Source: Methanobacteriota archaeon
GTDB lineage: Archaea > Hydrothermarchaeota > Hydrothermarchaeia > Hydrothermarchaeales > JAADFM01
Assembly: GCA_013152845.1 (NCBI GenBank)
Contig: JAADFM010000070.1
Span: 1-9,381 of the forward strand
DNA length: 9,381 bases
Reading direction: 5' to 3'
Notes under the pieces: model-generated
Database searches by the model: none
Told to the model about the DNA's origin: nothing
Seen by the model: the letters and a program-made list of their open reading frames with translations, nothing else
Translations under genes and position numbers: made by a program
In this document: positions 1 through 6,156 of the stretch, in pieces
How positions within the stretch are numbered: position 1 is the first letter of the stretch
Layout: each line of letters begins with the position of its first letter

Positions 1-2
1 GG

Positions 3-809
3 CTGAGGCTGGCCTACCTGTCCAGGGAGTACGCCCTCCAGATAGGTGGCCGGGCGGTAGAGCCCGGGAAGTACAGCCTGGTGGAGGCCGAGGTCCCCCT
101 GATATACTACGGGACCGTGGACGGGGTCGAGCTGGGCTACCAGCCCGCCCCTCACGGCATCGCCCAGGCCGCCAGGGAGGCCTTCTATGCCTATGAGAAG
201 ACCGGCCGGGAGGAGAACCTCTCCAGGGGCCTCTTCCTGGTGGATTACCTCCTGAACACATCGGTGGACAGGGGGGAGTTCCTGGTCTGGGAGTACCCCT
301 TTCCCTGGCCGGGCTACGGCCTGGAGGAGGGCTGGAGGGGTTCCCTCTGCCAGGCGGGCATCCTCAAGGCCCTGATGCTGGCATACATGCACACCGGGGA
401 TGAGAGGTACCGCAGGGCCGCGGAGAAGACCCTGCACGCCTTTTCCGTGCCGGTGGAGGAGGGCGGTCTCCTGGAGATGAGGGAGGGGCACTACTGGTAC
501 CCCGAGTACGCGTCGGACCCGCCCTATGTCCTCAACGGATTTGTCACCACCCTCATCTGGCTCAAGGAGTATGCCGACTATTTCGGCAGCGCCGAGGCCG
601 GGGAGCTCTACCGGAAGGGTCTGGAGGGTCTTGCCGCCTTCCTGCCGGACTACGATGCCGGGGACGGGTGGAGCTACTACGACGCCCGGGGTAAGAGGGC
701 CAGCCAGCACTACCACGATATGCACGTCTGGCAGATGGAAGTCATGTACAACCTGACAGGGGAGGAGATATTCCAGGAATACTACCTAAGATGGCGGAGC
801 AGCGGGTGA
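3..809 (+). CDS. D-glucuronyl C5-epimerase-like protein (C-terminal part, 5' end outside window)
   Basis: The frame is open from the left edge (first full codon at base 3) to a TGA at 807-809, giving at least 268 residues. The GTG at 81 is internal, because related-looking sequence continues upstream of it. The protein resembles the C-terminal domain of D-glucuronyl C5-epimerases, which invert C5 of glucuronic acid to iduronic acid in polysaccharides such as heparan sulfate. Visible family features are the block WYPEY (495-509) followed by a PPYVLNGF segment, a DGWSYYD block, an HYHDMH block (708-725) and a closing YYLRW. From memory of human GLCE, the Glu-Tyr of WYPEY and the Tyr of HYHDMH align with residues implicated in catalysis. 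The fold is expected to be an alpha/alpha toroid. The archaeal substrate is unknown; a surface polysaccharide is an inference. The 3' end overlaps the convergent small gene by 24 bp. Confidence 0.8.
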   Translation: MRLAYLSREYALQIGGRAVEPGKYSLVEAEVPLIYYGTVDGVELGYQPAPHGIAQAAREAFYAYEKTGREENLSRGLFLVDYLLNTSVDRGEFLVWEYPFPWPGYGLEEGWRGSLCQAGILKALMLAYMHTGDERYRRAAEKTLHAFSVPVEEGGLLEMREGHYWYPEYASDPPYVLNGFVTTLIWLKEYADYFGSAEAGELYRKGLEGLAAFLPDYDAGDGWSYYDARGKRASQHYHDMHVWQMEVMYNLTGEEIFQEYYLRWRSSG

Positions 810-1007
810 GACCTCCGCCCCCGGCACGGCCCCGCCTCCCGGTCCTGGAGGCTCTTCAAAAAGGGTGACGTTTGCCTGGGCCACCTCACCCGAGGCGTTG
901 GCGTCAGGGGAGGCCCCGTCCAGGATGGCGTCGAGTCCCCCGGGCCCGGGGGAAAAGAGGGCCAAGCCGATTAATGCAAGTCCGAATACCCCAGTAATCC
1001 AGCTCAT
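786..1007 (-). CDS. Small exported or membrane-anchored protein, function unknown
   Basis: A 73-residue frame reads on the minus strand from ATG at 1007. I do not recognise a family. Residues 3-18 are hydrophobic and uncharged and end at a Pro/Gly-rich turn, so they could be a signal peptide or a single membrane anchor. The rest is rich in Gly, Pro, Ala and acidic residues and looks disordered. Two N-glycosylation sequons are present, NAS (residues 37-39) and NVT (46-48), which fits an extracytoplasmic tail. The start is supported by GGTGG at 1018-1014, seven bases before the ATG, and by an AT-rich box about 40 bases upstream. It lies divergent from purB and overlaps the tail of the epimerase-like gene by 24 bp. 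Long chance frames are common in GC-rich DNA, so coding status rests mainly on the start signals and the hydrophobic N-terminus. Confidence 0.5.
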   Translation of the reverse strand: MSWITGVFGLALIGLALFSPGPGGLDAILDGASPDANASGEVAQANVTLFEEPPGPGGGAVPGAEVSPAAPPS

Positions 1008-1044
1008 AAAATTCCACCCAGTTTTTCATCACAATGCACTACTG

Positions 1045-1053
1045 ATATAAAAA
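1045..1053. promoter_or_regulatory. AT-rich TATA-like box shared by divergent purB and small-protein genes
   Basis: The element ATATAAAAA stands out in GC-rich sequence. On the plus strand it lies about 40 bases before the purB ATG (1092), predicting a start of transcription near 1075. On the minus strand it lies about 40 bases before the ATG at 1007, predicting a start near 1023. A second A/T run (TTTTTATTA, 1056-1064) follows and could serve the minus direction. Whether one or two TBP sites are used is inference. Confidence 0.45.
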
Positions 1054-1091
1054 GGTTTTTATTACACGCCGGTCAAGGGAACCCTGTCGAA

Positions 1092-2445
1092 ATGGCCATC
1101 CATCCTATCGAGTTCAGGTACGGCAGCCGAGAGATGAAGTCCATCTTCACCGAGGAGGCCAGACTTCAGAGGCTTTTAGACGTGGAGGCCGCCCTGGCCC
1201 GCCCATGCAGAGGCCGGCAACATCCCCAAGAAGGCGGCCAGGACCATCACCTCCAAGGCCAAGACGAAATACGTCAAGGTGGAGCGGGTAAAGGAAATCG
1301 AGGCCGAGATACATCACGACCTCATGGCGGTGGTCAAGGCCCTCACCGAGCAGTGCGGGGAGGCCGGGAAGTACATCCACCTGGGGGCCACCTCCTACGA
1401 CATCATAGACACCGCCAACGCCCTCCAGTTCAGGGACGGTCTGGCCATCGTGCGCCGGGACCTCTTCGAGATCGAGGGCATCCTCCTGGACCTGGCAGAG
1501 GAGCACAAGCGGACCGTTGCCGTGGGCAGGACTCACGGCCAGCACGCCGTGCCCATCACCTATGGGTTGAAGTTCGCCCTCTGGGCCACCGAGGTCCGCC
1601 GGCATATCGAGCGCATCGACGAGGCAAAGAAGCGCATCTGCCTTGGCAAGATGACCGGAGCGGTGGGGACCCAGGCATCTTTCGGAAAGACCGGTCCGAG
1701 AATCCAGCGCCTGGTGATGAAGGACCTGGGCCTGAAACCCGCACCCCTGTCGAACCAGGTAGTGCCAAGAGACGTCTATGCCGAGCTCATATCCATCCTC
1801 GCCATGATAGCCGCCACCTTCGACAAGATAGGCAAGGAGTTCCGCAACCTCATGCGCACCGAGATTATGGAGATTTCCGAGCCCTTCGCCGAGAAGAAGC
1901 AGGTGGGCTCCTCCACCATGCCCCACAAGCGCAACCCCATCAATGCGGAGAACATCTGCGGTCTGGCCCGGGTGGTGAAGTCCAATATCTTCATCGCGTT
2001 GGAGAACGTCTCGTTGGAGCACGAGCGGGACCTGACCAACTCCTCGGCCGAGCGGGCATTGATTCCCGAGACCTTCATCCTCACCGACGAGATCCTGAAG
2101 CGCGCCAAGAAGATCCTGGGCGGCATCGTCCTCTATCCAGAGAACATCAGGCGCAACCTGGAGATGACAGGGGGTATGGAGATGGCCGAGAGTGTGATGA
2201 TGGCCCTGACCAGGAAGGGTATGGGGCGCCAGGAGGCCCACGAGCTGTTGCGCCGGGCCTCGGTGAAGGCCTTCAACCAGGGTGTCCCCCTGGGGGAGGT
2301 GCTGAAAGGGGATAAAGAGGTCACCGCCCTCCTCACGGAGAAGGAGATTGACCGCGCCCTGGACCCGGCGGCCTATATCGGCACGGCGGTGCGGCAGGTC
2401 ACGGCGGCGGTGAGGAGCATCAGAGAGAAGAGGAAGAGGGGATAG
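1092..2445 (+). CDS. purB: Adenylosuccinate lyase, interrupted by a frameshift near base 1200
   Basis: PurB catalyses two fumarate-releasing steps of purine synthesis: SAICAR to AICAR and adenylosuccinate to AMP. The protein starts at ATG 1092 with the typical archaeal N-terminus MAIHPIEFRYG and runs in one frame for 36 codons to about 1199. Similarity then continues in the next frame from about 1201 (AHAEAGNIPKK) to TAG at 2443-2445. The joined product would be about 450 residues, normal for the family. Visible motifs are IHHDLMAVV (general-acid His region), TSYDIIDTAN, GRTHGQHAVP (catalytic His) and the fumarase/lyase signature SSTMPHKRNP (1909-1938) with the catalytic Ser loop. All of these lie after the shift, while the Arg-Tyr of FRYG lies before it. 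One extra base or two missing bases in the GGCCCGCCC run explain the break. No strong ribosome binding site precedes the start; a short leader is likely. DUF5654 follows two bases after the stop. Confidence 0.93.
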
Positions 2446-2447
2446 GC

Positions 2448-2696
2448 ATGGGGGAAGACAGACAGGACCTGGTGGACATCTATATCGACAGGTTCACCAC
2501 CCTCGTCATCTCGGCCTTTGGGCTGGTGGCCGCCCTGGCATGGAACGATGCCATCAAGGCCCTCATAAATGAGGTCTTTGACAAGCCGGATGCCGTAAGG
2601 CCCATGTTCGTATATGCGACGGTCATCACCGTCGTGGCCGTGATTGCAACCTACTGGATAAGCAAAATCGCGGAAAAGGCAAAGAAGATTACCTGA
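2448..2696 (+). CDS. DUF5654-family small membrane protein
   Basis: This 82-residue protein has two predicted membrane segments, about residues 16-39 and 52-72, joined by a short loop containing DKPDAVRP and ended by a lysine-rich cytoplasmic tail. The FTTLVISAFGLVAALAWNDA segment is characteristic of DUF5654 proteins, which occur widely in archaea; their function is not known. The start ATG lies two bases after the purB stop and is preceded by a GAGGGGAT ribosome binding site inside the end of purB, so the two genes are probably co-transcribed and translated together. There is no obvious biochemical link to purine synthesis. The seven-T run at 2761-2767, 65 bases downstream, is a candidate archaeal terminator for this operon. 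Confidence 0.8.
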   Translation: MGEDRQDLVDIYIDRFTTLVISAFGLVAALAWNDAIKALINEVFDKPDAVRPMFVYATVITVVAVIATYWISKIAEKAKKIT

Positions 2697-2740
2697 CAGC
2701 CAATGCAGTTCAGATACTGATGTAGGTGTTGATGGACTGG

Positions 2741-3163
2741 CTATATCTTGCCATCTAATATTTTTTTAGCAAGTTGTGATAGAGTTTGTTCCCTATATTT
2801 TTCTCTTTCTGGCTTATTGAATACTAAATCCCCCCATTCAGAACCCATTATGTGATGGCGTGTAATTTGTTCTTGAGTTAGGTAGAAGAACTCGTCAGGT
2901 TTATTATCATGGCGATAGTGAATAACGAGGATATACTTACCCTGTCTACCTTCAGTGCTCTTTACTCCTACAATTCTATTATAGCCCTTGACTCTTTTCA
3001 CCTGCACGTCGTAATATCGTATCCCGGTCGGGCATTCAGCTCTGAGAACCAAATCGATAGCCTGATCATCAACACACGGCATATACACATCTACTCCATG
3101 ACGGATTAACTCACCCGCCACAATTAGCTCACTACTCTTTCCGCTACGTAGGCGTTTATTCAT
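2741..3163 (-). CDS. PD-(D/E)XK nuclease-like protein (PDDEXK_5-like)
   Basis: This 140-residue protein starts at ATG 3163, four bases after an AGGTG ribosome binding site. The N-terminal half fits a PD-(D/E)XK core: Glu12 in SGKSSELIVAGELI, Asp37 in DDQAIDLVL, and Gln54-Val-Lys56 in YYDVQVKRV. The E...D...QxK arrangement matches proteins annotated as PD-(D/E)XK endonuclease (PF11645-like, a group that includes the I-Ssp6803I homing enzyme) and is also reminiscent of Holliday-junction resolvases. The C-terminal half is charged and unassigned. No DNA methyltransferase or intron partner sits next to it, so a restriction, homing or repair role cannot be chosen. Its DNA is far AT-richer than its neighbours (18 of 60 bases are G or C at 2761-2820, against 42 of 60 at 2341-2400), which suggests recent transfer. 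Nuclease activity is inferred from motifs only. Confidence 0.65.
   Translation of the reverse strand: MNKRLRSGKSSELIVAGELIRHGVDVYMPCVDDQAIDLVLRAECPTGIRYYDVQVKRVKGYNRIVGVKSTEGRQGKYILVIHYRHDNKPDEFFYLTQEQITRHHIMGSEWGDLVFNKPEREKYREQTLSQLAKKILDGKI
2761..2767 (+). terminator. Candidate T-run terminator after purB-DUF5654
   Basis: Seven consecutive T residues on the plus strand follow an AT-rich stretch 65 bases past the DUF5654 stop. Archaeal termination often uses oligo-T without a hairpin. The run also encodes the last lysines of the convergent nuclease gene, so its sequence may reflect coding use instead. Confidence 0.3.
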
Positions 3164-3168
3164 AATAA

Positions 3169-3173
3169 CACCT
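3169..3173 (-). promoter_or_regulatory. Ribosome binding site of the nuclease-like gene
   Basis: On the minus strand AGGTG lies just before TTATT and the ATG at 3163. It matches the archaeal anti-Shine-Dalgarno end of 16S rRNA and supports this start over later in-frame codons. The AT-rich TATTAATAA further upstream (about 3211-3219) could be its promoter box, but this is weak. Confidence 0.45.
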
Positions 3174-3268
3174 ATTTACCTGTCAATTTCACTCTTTTAC
3201 ACTTCATCGTTATTAATACCTGTGTCTTTATGTTCCATTTTTGTCTAGAGGCAGGAAGGAAAGAGTGG

Positions 3269-3275
3269 TTTTATT
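3269..3275 (+). promoter_or_regulatory. Candidate TATA-like box of the toxin-antitoxin operon
   Basis: TTTTATT lies about 70 bases before the antitoxin ATG, predicting transcription from about 3300. That would place the repeats at 3303-3347 at or just after the transcript start, a usual place for an autoregulatory operator. Only sequence appearance supports it. Confidence 0.3.
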
Positions 3276-3302
3276 CCCGACATTGTGCACAGATTACGAA
3301 AA

Positions 3303-3347
3303 TCATACAAACGGTAAGTATGAAAGTATGATTAGGTGAAAGTATGA
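3303..3347 (+). repeat. Phased 8-bp repeats and inverted half-site, probable antitoxin operator
   Basis: AAGTATGA occurs at 3316-3323, 3324-3331 and 3340-3347. The unit between them (3332-3339, TTAGGTGA) holds the same 8-bp phase but is diverged and contains the ribosome binding site. TCATAC at 3303-3308 is the exact inverse of GTATGA at 3318-3323, with nine bases between them. The last repeat includes the antitoxin start codon. AbrB-type antitoxins commonly repress their own operon, so this is likely the binding region. That role is inferred. Confidence 0.5.
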
Positions 3348-3613
3348 GCGAGGTCGAACTTGTAAAACTCTCTACCAGGGGCCAGATAGTCATTCCTAAG
3401 GACATAAGGGAACTCCTTGGCCTTAAGGGTGGTGAGAGGCTCGCCGTAAAGGCGGAGCGGGATGTCATTCTCCTCAAGAAAGTAGAGATTCCAGAGCTTG
3501 AAGCTGATTGGGAGGATATTTTCAGGTGGGGCGAAAGGCATGCCAAGAAGAAGGGCTTGAAGAAGAAGGACGTCGAGAGAATCATTCACAGGGCACGAGG
3601 GGTCAAAGATTGA
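3344..3613 (+). CDS. AbrB/SpoVT-family antitoxin
   Basis: This 89-residue protein has an N-terminal swapped-hairpin AbrB/SpoVT DNA-binding domain at about residues 5-47: LVKLSTRGQIVIPKDIRELL, then LKGGERLAVK and a short strand ending LLKK. The STRGQIVIPKDIR core is the family signature. Residues about 50-89 (ADWEDIFRWG onward, Lys/Arg-rich at the end) would bind and neutralise the PIN toxin. The start is fixed by AGGTGA at 3334-3339, four bases before the ATG. The stop TGA (3611-3613) overlaps the TTG start of the toxin, the translational coupling expected of a toxin-antitoxin pair. By family knowledge the antitoxin represses the operon alone and more strongly in complex. Its base composition is lower in GC than the flanking core genes. 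Confidence 0.88.
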   Translation: MSEVELVKLSTRGQIVIPKDIRELLGLKGGERLAVKAERDVILLKKVEIPELEADWEDIFRWGERHAKKKGLKKKDVERIIHRARGVKD

Positions 3614-4008
3614 GAGTAGTCTATGACACAAATACCTACATCTCGGGTATTTTCTGGAAGGGACCACCCAGAAAACTCCTCAAAGCTGCGGCAACAGGGA
3701 AGGTTGAACTATTTATCTCCGAGGCTATCCTCAGGGAGATTAAAAAGGTGCTGAAAAATGATTTCGATGTCGATGAACCCCAGCTTGGAAAGATAGTCAC
3801 CAATATTGCAAAAACTGCAACCACATTAAAGGTGAACCGCAAGGTCAACGCAGTGAAGGCAGACCCCAGCGATAACAAGATTCTCGCCTGCGCCCTGAAA
3901 TGCCATGCAGACTATATAGTGTCTGGAGACCACCATCTTCTATCTCTCAATGAATATAAAGGTATTAAGATAATAAAGGCGAGAAGTTTACTCGAAATGC
4001 TAAGATGA
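3610..4008 (+). CDS. PIN-domain toxin (VapC-like ribonuclease)
   Basis: The PIN domain begins right at Tyr5-Asp6-Thr-Asn, so the best start is TTG at 3610, which overlaps the antitoxin stop as TTGA and has GAGGGG at 3597-3602 upstream. An ATG at 3508 in the same frame would add 34 residues encoded inside the antitoxin gene and is unlikely. The resulting 132-residue protein keeps the four acidic positions of the Mg-dependent PIN active site: Asp6, Glu43 (SEAILREI), Asp85/Asp88 (DPSDNKILACA) and Asp107 (IVSGDHHLL). It belongs with proteins named putative toxin component, PIN family (COG1569-like). PIN toxins usually cleave tRNA or rRNA to stop translation; the target here is unknown. The active site looks intact, so the toxin should be functional if expressed. 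Confidence 0.85.
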   Translation: MRVVYDTNTYISGIFWKGPPRKLLKAAATGKVELFISEAILREIKKVLKNDFDVDEPQLGKIVTNIAKTATTLKVNRKVNAVKADPSDNKILACALKCHADYIVSGDHHLLSLNEYKGIKIIKARSLLEMLR

Positions 4009-4011
4009 GCC

Positions 4012-4530
4012 ATGCAGTCCTTCTTCGACTTCTTCGGCCGCATCGAGGAGCGCGAATCCGTCCTCCGGGAACTCGCATCCCTTCTTGCGCCAGGGGAGTG
4101 CGTCCTGGATATCGCCACCGGTTCCGGCTACCTGGCAAGGCAGATGAAGGACCAGCGGGTGGTCTGCCTGGACCTGGACCCCGGGGTGATTCACAGGACC
4201 GCCCGGCTCCTGCCCGGGACCTATGTGTGCGCCGATGCCACCCGGCTGCCCTTCAGGGACGCCTCCTTCGACTCCGCCGTGGCCTGGACCGGGGCGGCCC
4301 ACATCCCTGACTGGAAGGGACTCGTCAGAGAGATGGTGCGGGTCACAAGAGCCGGGGGCAGGGTCATCCTGGCCGAGCCGAAAGGGGAGTACTCCACCAG
4401 GGCCTTCCGGGACTCCCGGTGCACCCATGCCATGCCCTCACCGGCGGAAATCGCAGAGGAACTGGATAAATTCGGACAGGTGGAGCTCCGGGATAGGGAA
4501 TACTTCGTCACGGCGGTGGCAGGACTCTGA
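4012..4530 (+). CDS. SAM-dependent class I methyltransferase
   Basis: This 172-residue protein has a Rossmann-type methyltransferase core: motif I VLDIATGSGYLA (residues 31-42), the acidic residue pair after strand 2 in CLDLDP (52-57), CADATRLPF (73-81) before the FDSAVAW strand, and GGRVILAEP near strand 5. It resembles the UbiE/Methyltransf_11 group, and its substrate is unknown. It is short for the family, with only about 30 residues before motif I and a trimmed C-terminus. The ATG at 4012 is the only plausible start because the toxin stop TGA (4006-4008) lies just upstream in the same frame; the ribosome binding site is poor. GC content returns to the window's high level here, so this is probably a resident gene whose 5' side meets the accessory insert, and loss of original N-terminal codons is possible. 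Its 3' end overlaps the convergent membrane protein by 23 bp. Confidence 0.82.
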   Translation: MQSFFDFFGRIEERESVLRELASLLAPGECVLDIATGSGYLARQMKDQRVVCLDLDPGVIHRTARLLPGTYVCADATRLPFRDASFDSAVAWTGAAHIPDWKGLVREMVRVTRAGGRVILAEPKGEYSTRAFRDSRCTHAMPSPAEIAEELDKFGQVELRDREYFVTAVAGL

Positions 4531-6135
4531 TGATTTCGACGTCGCCGTCCCGGTAGACGGTCTCGAAGTAGCGGGGGTCCTCGAATTTCGTCCTGTCTAT
4601 GTCCACCCCGTAGTCCGAGGCGGGCTTGTAGTAGGACAGGAGGTTCCCGGAATACTCCATGTTCCGGGAATAAAAGATGTGGGTGGCGCCGTAGCGCCTG
4701 GCAATTTCCGCCGCCTTCTCGGGGTCCGGGGTCTTGTAGAGGACGTAGAGGTCGTTCTGGACCTGGCCCGGGGCCTTGATGTAGGGGTAGTCCAGGTTGC
4801 GCAACGGGAACATGCCCCCCAGGAGGGCCCGCCCGCCGCAGACGCCGGCGAACATCTGGGCCCGGTAGTAGTCGGCTATGATGCGGTCCTCAGGCCCTGA
4901 GTTCTCCCGGTACCACACCGCCGCATGGTACTCCTCCGGGACGAGGCCCGAGGTCTGGAAGGCCAGGGGGAGATTGTACTGGTGGAGGTTGAAGACGAGG
5001 GCGGCAAGGAGGAGCAGGGGCAGGATGAGACCACCGTCCCTGAGCCGGTCCATGGCCCGGTGGACCATGACCCCGATACCTATCGAGAGGGGCTGGGCCA
5101 GGAAGGGGAAGAAGCGGAAGCCCTCCAGGGGCTTGCAGATGGTATGCCAGGTGAGGGCGCTCTTGCCGATGGCATTGAGGATGGCCTCGTTCTCGGCCTC
5201 AAGGATGAGGGGCACGGCCCACAGGAGGAGGATGAGGTGTGCCCGGTCCCTGTTCCTGACCCACCCGTAGGCCAGGTAGATGAAGGCGGCAAGACCAAGG
5301 AGCGCCGGGATATGGCCGTAGTACTCGAGCTGGCGCTCCACGGTGTAGAGCCCGCTGGAGGTCACCAGGGCCTTTATCCACCACCAGTAGAGGTTCTTCT
5401 GCCAGAGGGAGAAGGTGTCGGGCATGGAGGCCAGCTTGGAGAAGAGCCACCAGGGCGAAGGGCCTGCGATAGGAGGACCACCTTGAGCCAGTCCAGGAAG
5501 AGGGAGCGCCTGGCGCCGCTCAGGACCAGGGCCAGGGTCGCCATGAGGAGGACGAGCACCGCCAGGAAGTAGGACAGGTGGAGGAGGAAGTTGAAGGCCA
5601 GGACCACGCCCAGGAGGGCGAGGCCGCGGTTGCCTATGGGATGGGCCGAGTGCCTGACCCAGGCCAGGACCAGGAGGGGTATCAGGAAGAGGGTGAAGGA
5701 CTGGGGGTCCGAGATGCCTGACCAGAAGACAAAGGATGGGGTAAGGGCCAGGGTGACGACGGCCACGGCGGCCGCGGTGCGGTTGTAGAGGTAGGCGGCC
5801 AGGGGGTAGATGCTCAGGGGGGTGAGGGCCTCGATGAAGGGCACCAGCCGGGAGGAGACGGTGGGGATGTCCAGTCCTGTTATCGAGCCCGTGAGGGCGA
5901 AGATGACCGGCGAGAGGGGAGGGTACCACATGGGGACCCAGCCGTAGGCCAGGTAGCGGATGTCGGGCTCGGGGAGGCGCCAGTGGTCCTGGACGTACTG
6001 GGCCATGCAGAGGCGGTACCAGATGTCCCCCTGGAAGGTCAGGAGGTGGGGGTCGATTTCCAGGCGGGGGGCCAGGCGCAGGTAGAGCCCGGCGAGGTAG
6101 ACCCCGAGAAGGAGGAGGTACTCCCGGCGGCGCAT
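4508..6135 (-). CDS. GT-C-type polytopic membrane glycosyltransferase, frameshifted near 5450-5466
   Basis: The minus-strand protein begins at ATG 6135 (MRRREYLLLLGVYLAG) and reads in one frame to about 5456 (LFLDWLKVVLLSQALR). Similarity then continues in another frame from PWWLFSKLASMPDTF to TGA at 4508, for about 542 residues in all. One missing base in the CGCCCTGG context, or two extra ones, explains the break. The N-terminal part has many hydrophobic segments and, after the first one, a loop with Gly-Asp37 in TFQGDIWYRLCMAQY and WYPPLSP. This resembles the first outer loop of GT-C lipid-phosphate-sugar transferases (PMT/ArnT/STT3 superfamily). The C-terminal roughly 150 residues look soluble (AAVWYRENSG, YGATHIFYSRN, YFETVYRDGDVEIIRV). 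I see no WWDYG motif, so it is not a standard AglB/STT3. A role in surface glycan or glycoprotein assembly is inferred. Confidence 0.72.
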
Positions 6136-6156
6136 GATGATACTTTTTCCCGGGGA

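Noticed and set aside
1205..1207. Re-initiation at ATG 1205 to bypass the purB frameshift
   Set aside because: This ATG is in the third frame, not that of the downstream PurB sequence.
1147..2241. Long open frame (364 codons) on the minus strand opposite purB
   Set aside because: It mirrors the codon structure of purB, is rich in Gly/His/Leu low-complexity runs, and purB on the other strand has clear catalytic motifs.
2698..2742. Inverted repeat AGCCA/TGGCT between DUF5654 and the nuclease gene as a hairpin terminator
   Set aside because: Only five base pairs around a loop of about 35 bases, with no T-run directly after it.
3271..3667. Two minus-strand frames opposite the antitoxin
   Set aside because: The antitoxin has the AbrB signature and a strong ribosome binding site; the opposite frames resemble nothing and lack start signals.
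2699..4020. GCCAATGCAGTTC (2699) and GCCATGCAGTCC (4009) as attachment-site repeats flanking the accessory insert
   Set aside because: The match is short and imperfect, GCCATGCAG also occurs at 3902 inside the toxin gene, and there is no integrase.
4925..5572. Plus-strand frame rich in Glu and Gly opposite the glycosyltransferase
   Set aside because: Its repetitive acidic composition is the complement of hydrophobic Leu/Pro/Ser codons of the membrane protein.
4508..6135. Oligosaccharyltransferase AglB/STT3 identity for the membrane glycosyltransferase
   Set aside because: The catalytic WWDYG motif of that family is not seen, and the C-terminal soluble part is too short and different.
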